This document shows, one piece after another, positions 1 to 6,002 of a stretch of 6,761 nt of DNA; position 1 is the first letter of the stretch; every line of letters begins with the position of its first letter. The stretch is from Fen-1077 sp050014355. GTDB lineage: Bacteria; Chloroflexota; Dehalococcoidia; Dehalococcoidales; RBG-16-60-22. Made by a program: the position numbers and the translations under genes. Below the pieces are notes generated by a model. The model was not told where the DNA came from. It was given only the letters and a program-made list of their open reading frames with translations, and did not search any database. Location: the NCBI GenBank assembly GCA_050014355.1, contig JBEKDL010000088.1, positions 1 to 6,761 of the forward strand. Reading direction: 5' to 3'.

Positions 1-686
1 TAGACCGGCGTGAAATGGACGGTCACCTTCTCCCCGGCTAGCAGCGAAAGCTCCTGCTCCATCTCATAAGTATGGCGGTGGTTGACCACGTTATAGGGCA
101 CCAGGTTGTTGCCTATCTCGGGGTGATGGGCCGCCCGTGATAAATCAGCGCCGACGCCGCTCGTGCCGGACAGGCCATCGACAACGATGTTGTAAAGGTT
201 CACGATATTTTCTTTCGCCAGCGGCGCCAGGCCGAGAATCGCGGCGGAAGAATAGCACCCGAAGTTCGCGACGAGCCGGGCCGATTTAATATCCTTGAGG
301 TGCAGTTCCGTGACACCGCAGACCGCTTCCTCGGCCAGCTCCCAGTAAGGGTGGCGCATTTTGTAGACGGCTTCCCAGGTAGCTTGGTCCTTTAACCGGA
401 ACGCCGAGCCCAGGTCAATGACTTTACAGCCTTTTCTCAAAAAATCAGCCGCCACGGGGATAGATTCCTCGGTGGGCAGGGCTAAAAAAATCACATCGCA
501 GGGGGTCGCCTTATCGGGATGGACTAAATTAATGTCGATACCGTAAAGGTTGGGGTGGTATAACGCGATATTGCCTCCGCTGCGGCTGGTGGCCCAGGCC
601 AGTTTAGCTTCAGGGTGCTGTAAGATAATACGGAGGGCTTCTCCTCCCATATAACCGGTGCCGCCGAATATCCCGACATTAATCAT
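1..686 (-). CDS. argC: N-acetyl-gamma-glutamyl-phosphate reductase (ArgC), C-terminal part beyond the left edge
   Basis: ArgC makes N-acetylglutamate 5-semialdehyde from N-acetylglutamyl phosphate with NADPH, the third step of arginine synthesis in the cytoplasm. My translation of the minus strand from ATG at 686 gives 228 residues with no stop before the window edge; full ArgC is usually about 340-350. Visible marks are an N-terminal Rossmann motif (IFGGTGYMGG, residues 6-15), DLGSAFRL at 91-98, the catalytic cysteine C144 in NFGCYSSA, the SGTSGVGA loop at 173-180 and HRHTYEMEQ at 203-211, which normally carries the active-site histidine. The start is set by a very strong ribosome binding site just upstream. 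The loop around C144 departs from the usual NPGCYPT, so the active-site surroundings are atypical although the cysteine is kept. A related LysY-type enzyme of lysine synthesis is possible but less likely. No other arg gene is in view. Confidence 0.93.
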   Translation of the reverse strand, partial: MINVGIFGGTGYMGGEALRIILQHPEAKLAWATSRSGGNIALYHPNLYGIDINLVHPDKATPCDVIFLALPTEESIPVAADFLRKGCKVIDLGSAFRLKDQATWEAVYKMRHPYWELAEEAVCGVTELHLKDIKSARLVANFGCYSSAAILGLAPLAKENIVNLYNIVVDGLSGTSGVGADLSRAAHHPEIGNNLVPYNVVNHRHTYEMEQELSLLAGEKVTVHFTPV

Positions 687-688
687 AG

Positions 689-698
689 CCTCCTCCTC
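689..698 (-). promoter_or_regulatory. Strong ribosome binding site of argC
   Basis: Read on the minus strand this is GAGGAGGAGG, followed by CT and the ATG at 686. Either overlapping AGGAGG core gives a spacing of about 2 or 5 bases. It is one of the two best Shine-Dalgarno sequences in the window (the other precedes rtcB) and fixes the argC start. It also supports a bacterial type of translation initiation. Confidence 0.85.
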
Positions 699-744
699 AA
701 GCGAGATTAGCGCCGTGGCCTGACGAAGACGTTACCAGAACATA

Positions 745-768
745 ATGCGCAAATGCGCAAGTGCGCAA
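745..768. repeat. Octamer tandem array 1 (three units) between the iron-sulfur gene and argC
   Basis: Three in-phase units are seen: ATGCGCAA, ATGCGCAA, GTGCGCAA. A degraded continuation, AATCGCCA, follows at 769-776. The array sits in the 105-base gap (687-791) between the end of the iron-sulfur oxidoreductase gene and the argC start. The TGCGCA cores are palindromic, so neighbouring units could pair as GCGC-ACTT-GCGC hairpins in either strand's RNA. There is no U-rich tail, so I do not call a terminator. The rest of the gap shows only the argC ribosome binding site; no convincing promoter was found. Confidence 0.8.
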
Positions 769-791
769 AATCGCCATTACTCCTTAGGACG

Positions 792-2822
792 CTAAAGTGC
801 ATCCGCCACTATCTCGCTGATGTCTTTCGCTTTTACCTTTTCTTCGGCCTGTTTGGCCTTGAGCCCGTCTTCAAACATCGTCAGGCAGTAAGGACAGGCC
901 GTCGCCACGCAATCGACCCCGCACGCAAGAATTTCCTCGACGCGCCGGTTGTTGACCCTCTTTGCCGGGTCTTCCTCCATCCACATGTGCCCGCCCCCGC
1001 CGCCGCAGCAAAAGCTGTTCGTGCCGTAACGGGAAAGCTCCAGCTGCTTTTCGCTTAAAGCCTTCACGATAGACCTGGGCTCGTCGTAGATATCGTTATA
1101 GCGTCCCAGGTAGCACGAATCATGGTAGGCGGCTTTTTGAAGGACTTTTTTATTGACGTTCAGACGGCCGTCTTTAAGAAGGCCGGCGATGAACTGGGAA
1201 TGGTGCACGACTTCATAGCTGCCGCCGAACTGGGGATATTCGTATTTCAGGCTGTTGAAACAGTGCGGACAGGAAGTCAGAACCCTTTTAACGTTGTGGC
1301 TCTTGAGTATCTCGATATTCTGCTGACAGATGGTCTGGAAAAGGTACTCATCACCCATGCGACGGGCAGGGTCGCCGCAGCAGGCCTCTTCATCCCCCAG
1401 AATACCGAAGTTGATGCCGGCTGTACGCAGGATTTTGGCCACGGAACGGGCAACCTTCATATTGCGGTCGTCGAGGGCGGCGCTGCAGCCCACCCAGTAA
1501 AGAATGTCAACGTCGCTATCTTCGGCCAGAGTTTTGATGCCCAGATCCTGGCACCAGGTAGTGCGCGTGGCGGTCGTGCCGCGGTAGGGATGGCCGCGCG
1601 TGCCGAGGCATTTGAGCGCCTCCTGCACTGCCTCCGGAAAGCGGCTCTTCTCCATGGCCAGGTTACGCCGCAGGTCAACTATCTTATCAACGTGCTCGAT
1701 GTAGACCGGGCAGGCCTGCTGGCAGGCGCGGCAGGTGGTACAGTCCCAGACCACGTCGTCGGTAATGACCTCGCCGACCATTTCTTTTCGGGTAACGGCG
1801 GGTTTCGAATAGGACAGATGAGGATAAACATCATAAAGATGGGTTTTGAGGTCCTGGATGACCTTTTTGGGGTTCAGGGCTTTGCCGCTGAAAAAGGCCG
1901 GGCAAGCGTCCTGGCAGCGGCCACAGCGCGTACAGGCATCAAGGTCAAGCAGCTGTTTCCAGGTGAAATCTTCTATTTTACCCGCGCCGAATAGCTCGCT
2001 TTTCTCGAAGTCGACCTTCGTAAGCGCGCCTTTCGGCCCCAGGTTACGGAAAAAGACGTTAACCGGGTCCCACAGGATATGTAAAAGCTTGGAGTTATAC
2101 AGGGCCACATAGACGAAAGTCCCCTCGCTTAAAAAAACGTGGAACCACCACATGCCCCTGTGCCAGTCAAGCAAAGCGCTCTGGCTGGCGCCGCGGAAGG
2201 CCAGGGCCAGCACGTAGCCGCCGGGAGACCACGGCGCCCAGGACGGATGCGCCTGCAGTTCGGTGGCCGAAATACGCAGTCCTTCGACGATGAAGCCGGT
2301 AATAATGACCCCCAGGAATAATAGCAGAGCGGTAAGGTCGTCCCAGCGGTTATCGAGCCGCTCCGGTTTATTGACATAACGTCGATAAAGCGCCATCAGG
2401 ATGCCGATAATCACCAGTATGCCGAAGCTATCGGTCACCACGGAGTAGCCCAGGTAGAAGCTGCCCTTCATAAAGTTGAAGAAATAATGGCTGATTGCGT
2501 CCAGGAACGCACCGAGCAGCAAAACGAAAAAGCCGGAAAAGATAAAAAAGTGCATCAGACCGGGGTAAAGCTCTTTACGGCGAAAGGGCTTTTCCGCGCC
2601 GAAGAACCTGCGGTGAAACATTAAATCGATTAAAGCTGTCCATTTAAAAGCAAGGATTCGCTGCCAGAGATGGTTACCGCGGTTGGCCGGCTGGCCGACA
2701 CGCCATTTCAGGTAATGCCGGTAGACAGCCCAGATAAGGACAGCCGTGGCGATGGCAGACAGTGAGTACATTATCCAGGGGTATTGAATATTCCAGAATA
2801 TTTCCCGGGACGGTTCAACCAT
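792..2822 (-). CDS. Membrane-bound iron-sulfur oxidoreductase: NarI-like cytochrome b domain fused to HdrD-like CCG domains
   Basis: This 676-residue protein probably passes electrons between a soluble carrier and the quinone pool. Residues 1-250 hold about five hydrophobic helices (near 17-37, 87-112, 122-146, 162-184, 222-247), like the nitrate reductase gamma family, with possible haem-ligand histidines H91, H228 and H248. Two [4Fe-4S] ferredoxin motifs follow: C297, C300, C303, C307 and C361, C364, C367, C371. Two CCG repeats come next: C446-X34-C481C482-X35-C518-X2-C521 and C570-X34-C605C606-X36-C643-X2-C646. Both fit the CX31-39CCX35-36CXXC pattern of HdrB/HdrD noncubane clusters. The same architecture is known in ETF:methylmenaquinone oxidoreductase (EMO/EtfD) of fatty-acid and benzoate degraders and, as separate subunits, in DsrMK and HdrED. 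No etfAB, dsr or hdr genes are in view, so the partner is unknown. The start lies five bases after the methyltransferase stop, with a weak AAGAGA ribosome binding site inside that gene's end. Confidence 0.9.
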   Translation of the reverse strand: MVEPSREIFWNIQYPWIMYSLSAIATAVLIWAVYRHYLKWRVGQPANRGNHLWQRILAFKWTALIDLMFHRRFFGAEKPFRRKELYPGLMHFFIFSGFFVLLLGAFLDAISHYFFNFMKGSFYLGYSVVTDSFGILVIIGILMALYRRYVNKPERLDNRWDDLTALLLFLGVIITGFIVEGLRISATELQAHPSWAPWSPGGYVLALAFRGASQSALLDWHRGMWWFHVFLSEGTFVYVALYNSKLLHILWDPVNVFFRNLGPKGALTKVDFEKSELFGAGKIEDFTWKQLLDLDACTRCGRCQDACPAFFSGKALNPKKVIQDLKTHLYDVYPHLSYSKPAVTRKEMVGEVITDDVVWDCTTCRACQQACPVYIEHVDKIVDLRRNLAMEKSRFPEAVQEALKCLGTRGHPYRGTTATRTTWCQDLGIKTLAEDSDVDILYWVGCSAALDDRNMKVARSVAKILRTAGINFGILGDEEACCGDPARRMGDEYLFQTICQQNIEILKSHNVKRVLTSCPHCFNSLKYEYPQFGGSYEVVHHSQFIAGLLKDGRLNVNKKVLQKAAYHDSCYLGRYNDIYDEPRSIVKALSEKQLELSRYGTNSFCCGGGGGHMWMEEDPAKRVNNRRVEEILACGVDCVATACPYCLTMFEDGLKAKQAEEKVKAKDISEIVADAL

Positions 2823-2827
2823 ACTTT

Positions 2828-3682
2828 CTATCTCTTTCTAGCGACGATGGCTAGCCAATCTCCACCTTCTTTAAATGGAGTTCCGGTAAGGTCATTCCAT
2901 GATTGTACGATTTTAAAACCGGCTTTCTCAAGCGCGGGTCTGATAGAGTTGAGAGTATAATCGTGGAACCAGGAGCGGTAAACCGATATTTTGTTTTCAT
3001 CCACAACGACATACTGGTTGACTCGCACACTATCTTCCGGATAGTCAAACTGTTGCTCAAGTACCAAGTGTAGACCTTGCCGCCAGAAACCGCCATCGCT
3101 AATGTGCCAGCGATTCTGCGTTTCTGCCTTTGGCTTTTGTGGGGGTGCAGTAACGTCAAAGATTAAAAGGCCTTTCGGTTTTAACGCATTGTAAAGCTTG
3201 CCCAGAAGCTCATCCCTCATAACATCGGAGTAAGTCCCGATTTCTCCGTAAGCCTGAAGCACCGCGTCAAACTCGCCGGAGTAGTCTATATCGAAAAAAT
3301 TCAGGCAGCGGTATTCTATTTCGAGCCCATTTGATGCCGCTTGCGCAATTGCGTAATTGAGTGACCCCTCGGAAATATCGACACCAGTTACCTTAATACC
3401 TTTCTTAAAAAGGCGGCCGGCGTAAAGTCCCGGGCCGCAGCCCAGGTCGAGTACATGCTGTCCTGGTTTTAATACACCGGAAGACAGAAGGTTAGATATT
3501 TCTTTTTCGATGATTTCGGGTCTGCGGCTGGCAGCATCGTGTTCAGGGTTCAAATGTGCCTCCAGCATACTCTTTGAGATATACGGGTCGTCCCAAAAGC
3601 GCGATTCACCCGGTTCGAACAAAGGGGGTTTTACCGAATATTGAAGTATATTACTTAGAATATTAAGATTAATAGCTTTCAT
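2828..3682 (-). CDS. Class I SAM-dependent methyltransferase, substrate unknown
   Basis: A 284-residue cytoplasmic methyltransferase. Using the start chosen here, motif I is VLDLGCGPGLYAG at residues 77-89, the acidic residue closing strand 2 is D102 in VTGVDISEGS, and the FDAVLQAYGEIG segment at 138-149 is the usual motif after strand 4. The N-terminal segment WDDPYISKSMLEAH followed by HDAASR marks a bacterial subgroup of uncharacterised methyltransferases, so no substrate can be named. An in-frame ATG at 3775 would add 31 residues. I prefer 3682 because AGGA lies five bases before it and the subgroup resemblance begins just after it. The gene is AT-richer than its neighbours: two hand-counted lines (3001-3060 and 3301-3360) are 47-48% GC. 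It is followed after five bases by the iron-sulfur gene, suggesting cotranscription, but no functional link is evident. It also contains an octamer-repeat tract. Confidence 0.85.
   Translation of the reverse strand: MKAINLNILSNILQYSVKPPLFEPGESRFWDDPYISKSMLEAHLNPEHDAASRRPEIIEKEISNLLSSGVLKPGQHVLDLGCGPGLYAGRLFKKGIKVTGVDISEGSLNYAIAQAASNGLEIEYRCLNFFDIDYSGEFDAVLQAYGEIGTYSDVMRDELLGKLYNALKPKGLLIFDVTAPPQKPKAETQNRWHISDGGFWRQGLHLVLEQQFDYPEDSVRVNQYVVVDENKISVYRSWFHDYTLNSIRPALEKAGFKIVQSWNDLTGTPFKEGGDWLAIVARKR
3341..3364. repeat. Octamer tract inside the methyltransferase gene
   Basis: TTGCGCAA, TTGCGTAA and TTGAGTGA lie in phase and in the same plus-strand orientation as the three intergenic arrays. On the coding (minus) strand the tract covers SLNYAIAQ, just after the acidic strand-2 residue. 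The protein shows no obvious length increase here compared with what I know of the fold, so this may be substitution within a normal helix or coincidence rather than an insertion. Confidence 0.5.
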
Positions 3683-3692
3683 ATCAATCCTG

Positions 3693-3701
3693 ATTATATC
3701 A
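3693..3701 (-). promoter_or_regulatory. Extended -10 promoter element facing the methyltransferase gene
   Basis: On the minus strand this reads TGATATAAT, a perfect TGnTATAAT extended -10. A TTGTCA lies upstream, but its 24-base spacing is too long for an ordinary -35, which extended -10 promoters do not strictly need. Transcription would start near 3686, only a few bases before the ATG at 3682, so the AGGA ribosome binding site would be mostly missing from that mRNA. Either the message is nearly leaderless, or this element is chance and transcription begins further upstream. Confidence 0.4.
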
Positions 3702-3721
3702 TATGCAGCCTTGATTAAGCT

Positions 3722-3750
3722 TTGACAACCATCGATAATGGGGATAATAT
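3722..3750 (+). promoter_or_regulatory. Sigma70-like promoter for the archease-rtcB operon
   Basis: A perfect TTGACA lies at 3722-3727. Downstream are two overlapping -10 candidates: TAATAT at 3745-3750 (17-base spacer, 4 of 6 matches) and GATAAT at 3743-3748 (15-base spacer, 5 of 6 matches). Transcription would start around 3755-3757, giving a leader of roughly 66 bases to the archease ATG. That leader contains a palindrome and octamer array 2. The element faces away from the methyltransferase promoter, so the two operons share one control region. Confidence 0.5.
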
Positions 3751-3775
3751 AAAAATTTACGGCTGATAAAAACAC

Positions 3776-3823
3776 TGGCGTAACTGCTCATATGAGCAAA
3801 TGCGCAAATGCGTAAAATGGCAA
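3776..3823. repeat. Octamer array 2, running up to the archease start
   Basis: In a strict 8-base phase the units are TGGCGTAA, CTGCTCAT, ATGAGCAA, ATGCGCAA, ATGCGTAA and AATGGCAA. The second unit is the reverse complement of ATGAGCAG, so it is an inverted copy in phase with the rest. The last bases run into the archease ATG. The stretch 3809-3824 matches 762-777 of array 1 at 13 of 16 positions, including bases after the last good unit, so the two arrays share a 3' flank. Confidence 0.75.
3785..3798. promoter_or_regulatory. Perfect 14-base palindrome in the archease leader
   Basis: TGCTCATATGAGCA is a perfect inverted repeat formed by the inverted octamer unit and its neighbour. Pairing can extend outward, past a two-by-two mismatch, from 3778-3782 to 3801-3805 with one G-U pair. 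It could be a protein-binding operator or a leader RNA hairpin downstream of the TTGACA promoter. No binding protein is known, so the function is inference. Confidence 0.4.
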
Positions 3824-4233
3824 TGAAAAGATTTGAGCTTATCGAGCACACCGCGGACATCGGAATTAAGGCTTACGGACGGACTTTAGTGGAAGCTTTC
3901 GCTAATGCGGCTTACGGCATGTTTTCGATAATGACCGAGCTGGAGAACGTGCGCGAGGTCGAGTCCCGCCGCGTCGAGGTGAGCGCCGACGACATCGAGG
4001 GACTACTCTTCGAATGGCTGAACAGCCTCCTCTATTACTTCGACGTGGAAACGCTTATTTTTAAAAGGTTCGATATAAAAGAGTTCGGAGATACGCGGCT
4101 GACAGCCGAATGTCACGGCGAAAAGTTCGATGCCGCCCGCCAAAATATCAAGATTGGCGTGAAGTCGGCCACCTATCATATGCTGGAAGTCGACCGGCTG
4201 AAAAACAGGGTGCGGGTTATTTTTGATATTTAG
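3823..4233 (+). CDS. Archease, RtcB-activating protein
   Basis: Archease helps the RNA ligase RtcB form its guanylylated intermediate and turn over repeatedly, in tRNA splicing or RNA repair. From ATG 3823 the product has 136 residues, close to the usual 135-145. It opens MKRFELIEHTADIGI and carries GEKFD at residues 98-102, then VKSATYHMLEV at 112-122, and ends in FDI. D12 and the C-terminal Asp-Ile match the metal-binding positions known in the Pyrococcus protein. In-frame ATGs at 3808 and 3817 lie within or at the edge of the octamer array; 3823 gives the family-typical start, but none of the three has a clear ribosome binding site. The stop codon overlaps the rtcB ribosome binding site, so the two are probably translationally coupled. 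Confidence 0.93.
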   Translation: MKRFELIEHTADIGIKAYGRTLVEAFANAAYGMFSIMTELENVREVESRRVEVSADDIEGLLFEWLNSLLYYFDVETLIFKRFDIKEFGDTRLTAECHGEKFDAARQNIKIGVKSATYHMLEVDRLKNRVRVIFDI

Positions 4234-4237
4234 GAGG
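4232..4237 (+). promoter_or_regulatory. Ribosome binding site of rtcB overlapping the archease stop
   Basis: The bases TAGGAGG combine the archease stop codon TAG (4231-4233) with AGGAGG. The core lies six bases before ATG 4244. This sets the rtcB start at 4244 rather than the in-frame ATG at 4223, which lies inside archease, and ties translation of the two genes together. Confidence 0.85.
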
Positions 4238-4243
4238 TGGGCT

Positions 4244-5701
4244 ATGCCGAGTTGGAGTGGCAAGCTGGAAAAAGTAGACGATTACCGCTGGAGAATTCCC
4301 AGGAGTTATAAACCCGGGATGCTCGTGGATGGGCTTATCTACGCCGATGAAGGTATGCTCCGGCAAATCGCGGATGACCAGGCCCCCGAGCAGGTGGCCA
4401 ATGTGGCTTTCCTGCCCGGCATCGTGAAATATTCCATGGCCATGCCCGATATTCACTGGGGCTATGGCTTCGCTATCGGCGGGGTGGCGGCGATGAGGGT
4501 CAGCGACGGCGTCGTTTCGCCGGGAGGGGTAGGTTTCGATATCAACTGCGGCGTGCGCCTCCTGCGCACTAACCTGACCGGCGAAGAAATCCGTCCAAAA
4601 ATTGACAGGCTCGCCGACGCCCTTTTTAACGCCGTGCCTTCAGGGCTGGGCTCGAAAGGAAAAATCAAGCTGAATTCTAGAGAAATAGATGAAGTGCTGG
4701 TGAAAGGGTCGCGCTGGGCTATTAACAGCGGCTACGGACGGAAGGAAGACCTACTCACTACCGAGGAAAAGGGCGAGATGCCAGGCGCCGAGCCGGACCG
4801 CGTCAGCTCCCGGGCTAAAGAGCGCGGCATCCCCCAGCTGGGCACCCTCGGCTCCGGAAATCATTTTCTCGAAGTGGACCTCGTTGACGAGATTTACGAG
4901 CCGGAAATTGCCCGGGTTATGGGCCTTATGGAGGTGGGTCAGGTCGTACTTTATGTGCATTGTGGCTCGCGCGGCCTGGGGCATCAGGTCGCTGACGATT
5001 ATATCAAGGCGATGATTAAAGCGATGCAAAAATACGGCATCGAAGTGCCGGACCGCCAACTGGCCTGCGCGCCGGTTGATTCCCCGGAGGGACAGGCCTA
5101 CCTCGCCGCCATGCGCGGCGCCGCCAACTACGCCTGGGCCAACCGCCAGTGCATAACTCATTGGGTGAGAGAGGCGTTCTGCCGCGTCATGGAAATGGGT
5201 GATGTTAAAGCCGGCCTGGAACTTGTCTACGACGTTACCCACAATGTGGCTAAAATAGAGGAACATGAGGTAAACGGGAAAAAGGTAAAACTTTGCGTGC
5301 ACCGCAAAGGGGCCACCCGCGCTTTTCCACCCGGCCACCCGGTTGTGCCACTGCAATATTCTAAAATCGGCCAGCCCATCCTAATCCCGGGGGACATGGG
5401 GCGGTATTCTTACGTGCTGGTGGGCACCGAGCTGGCGATGAAGGAAACTTTCGGCTCCACCTGCCACGGCGCCGGGCGGATGAAAAGCCGGGCGGCGGCC
5501 AAGCGGCAGCTACAGGGGCGGGATGTCCTGGAGGCGATGAAAGCGAAGGGCATTACCGTGCGCGCGGGCAGTATGTCCGGCCTGGCTGAGGAGGCGTCGG
5601 AGTCCTATAAAGACGTCAACGACGTCGTGAACGTGGTGCAAAACGCCGGCATCTCTAAAAAGGTAGCCCGGACGAAGCCGCTAATCGTAGTTAAGGGGTA
5701 A
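4244..5701 (+). CDS. rtcB: RNA-splicing ligase RtcB
   Basis: RtcB joins RNA ends carrying 2',3'-cyclic phosphate or 3'-phosphate to 5'-hydroxyl ends, using GTP and Mn2+, in tRNA splicing or repair of cleaved RNA. The 485-residue product matches archaeal RtcB (about 480) better than the roughly 408-residue E. coli form. The catalytic set is complete: D99 and C102 in FDINCG, N206 and H207 in GSGNH, H239 in VHCGSRGLGHQ, H333 in VTHN, and H408 in TCHGAGR, the histidine that takes up GMP. These line up with D95, C98, N202, H203, H234, H329 and H404 of the Pyrococcus enzyme. The C-terminus ends in the typical VVKG. No intein interrupts the DINCG site that is split in some archaeal homologues. The gene follows archease by ten bases; neither rtcA nor rtcR is in view. 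Confidence 0.97.
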   Translation: MPSWSGKLEKVDDYRWRIPRSYKPGMLVDGLIYADEGMLRQIADDQAPEQVANVAFLPGIVKYSMAMPDIHWGYGFAIGGVAAMRVSDGVVSPGGVGFDINCGVRLLRTNLTGEEIRPKIDRLADALFNAVPSGLGSKGKIKLNSREIDEVLVKGSRWAINSGYGRKEDLLTTEEKGEMPGAEPDRVSSRAKERGIPQLGTLGSGNHFLEVDLVDEIYEPEIARVMGLMEVGQVVLYVHCGSRGLGHQVADDYIKAMIKAMQKYGIEVPDRQLACAPVDSPEGQAYLAAMRGAANYAWANRQCITHWVREAFCRVMEMGDVKAGLELVYDVTHNVAKIEEHEVNGKKVKLCVHRKGATRAFPPGHPVVPLQYSKIGQPILIPGDMGRYSYVLVGTELAMKETFGSTCHGAGRMKSRAAAKRQLQGRDVLEAMKAKGITVRAGSMSGLAEEASESYKDVNDVVNVVQNAGISKKVARTKPLIVVKG

Positions 5702-5704
5702 TTA

Positions 5705-5971
5705 ATGGAGCAAAAGTATACCGCGGGACAGCGGGTAAAATTCATCATCATAGCCGGCTCCGACCCAGCTATTGACCGGCAAATCAATTCGATGGCGGGT
5801 AAAACCGGTACAATTGTCAGGTCCTATTGTGTCACCAAAGATGAAATGCCAGACCTTATCAAGATGTTTGTCTACTCTGATGTCTACTCTTACGATATCC
5901 AAATGGATGATGGAGACATTGTACGTGGCATTCCAGAGCCTGCCTTAGAGGTAATCACACAGCGCAAATGA
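5705..5971 (+). CDS. Small protein of unknown function in the archease-rtcB operon
   Basis: I do not recognise this 88-residue protein. It has no signal peptide or membrane helix, is rather acidic, and has the pattern AGQRVKF (residues 8-14), GKTGTIV (32-38), YDIQMDDGDIV (63-73) and GIPEPALEVI (75-84). Such a glycine-turn and short-strand layout, ending in a PE-x-LE segment, suggests a small SH3-like or KOW-like barrel, but that is inference. ATG 5705 comes three bases after the rtcB stop, with AAGGGG at 5693-5698 as a plausible ribosome binding site, so it is very likely cotranscribed. Composition is lower in GC than rtcB: the hand-counted line 5881-5940 is 45% GC. Its last residues Gln-Arg-Lys and stop codon lie in octamer array 3, so its natural C-terminus may have been altered by the repeat. 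Confidence 0.75.
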   Translation: MEQKYTAGQRVKFIIIAGSDPAIDRQINSMAGKTGTIVRSYCVTKDEMPDLIKMFVYSDVYSYDIQMDDGDIVRGIPEPALEVITQRK

Positions 5972-5999
5972 GCAACTGCGCAATAGCGTAAATGAGTAA
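5960..5999. repeat. Octamer array 3, between the small gene and the TatD gene
   Basis: Five in-phase units are seen: CAGCGCAA, ATGAGCAA, CTGCGCAA, TAGCGTAA and ATGAGTAA. The first two supply the last codons and TGA stop of the 88-residue protein. The last ends three bases before the TatD-family ATG at 6003. The next bases form AACATATGTT (5998-6007), a palindrome containing that start codon. Orientation matches the other copies in the window. Confidence 0.8.
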
Positions 6000-6002
6000 C
6001 AT

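Noticed and set aside
737..775. A minus-strand promoter for argC made of TTGCGC and TATGTT around array 1.
   Set aside because: Only three of six -35 positions match and the -35 is simply a repeat unit, so support is no better than chance.
745..776. Octamer array 1 as a transcription terminator for the iron-sulfur gene.
   Set aside because: GCGC-based hairpins are possible but short, and no run of U follows on the minus-strand RNA.
753..1058. Plus-strand reading frame starting in octamer array 1 and running into the iron-sulfur gene's complement.
   Set aside because: It is antisense to a gene with clear cysteine motifs, its start comes from the repeat, and it has no ribosome binding site or recognisable domain.
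1122..1994. Long plus-strand frame of 290 codons opposite the iron-sulfur oxidoreductase.
   Set aside because: It is the antisense shadow of a GC-rich conserved gene and shows no family motif.
3683..3775. Longer methyltransferase start at 3775 adding 31 residues.
   Set aside because: The extension is hydrophobic and unlike the rest, lies in the AT-rich control region, and would overlap both promoter candidates; 3682 has an AGGA five bases upstream.
3776..3823. Octamer arrays as a CRISPR.
   Set aside because: The units are only 8 bases, abut without spacers and have no cas genes nearby.
4223..4243. Earlier in-frame ATG for rtcB at 4223.
   Set aside because: It lies inside archease and before the strong AGGAGG, which is correctly spaced for 4244.
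4751..5356. Minus-strand frame of about 200 codons inside rtcB.
   Set aside because: It lies entirely opposite the conserved catalytic core of rtcB and has no motif or start signal.
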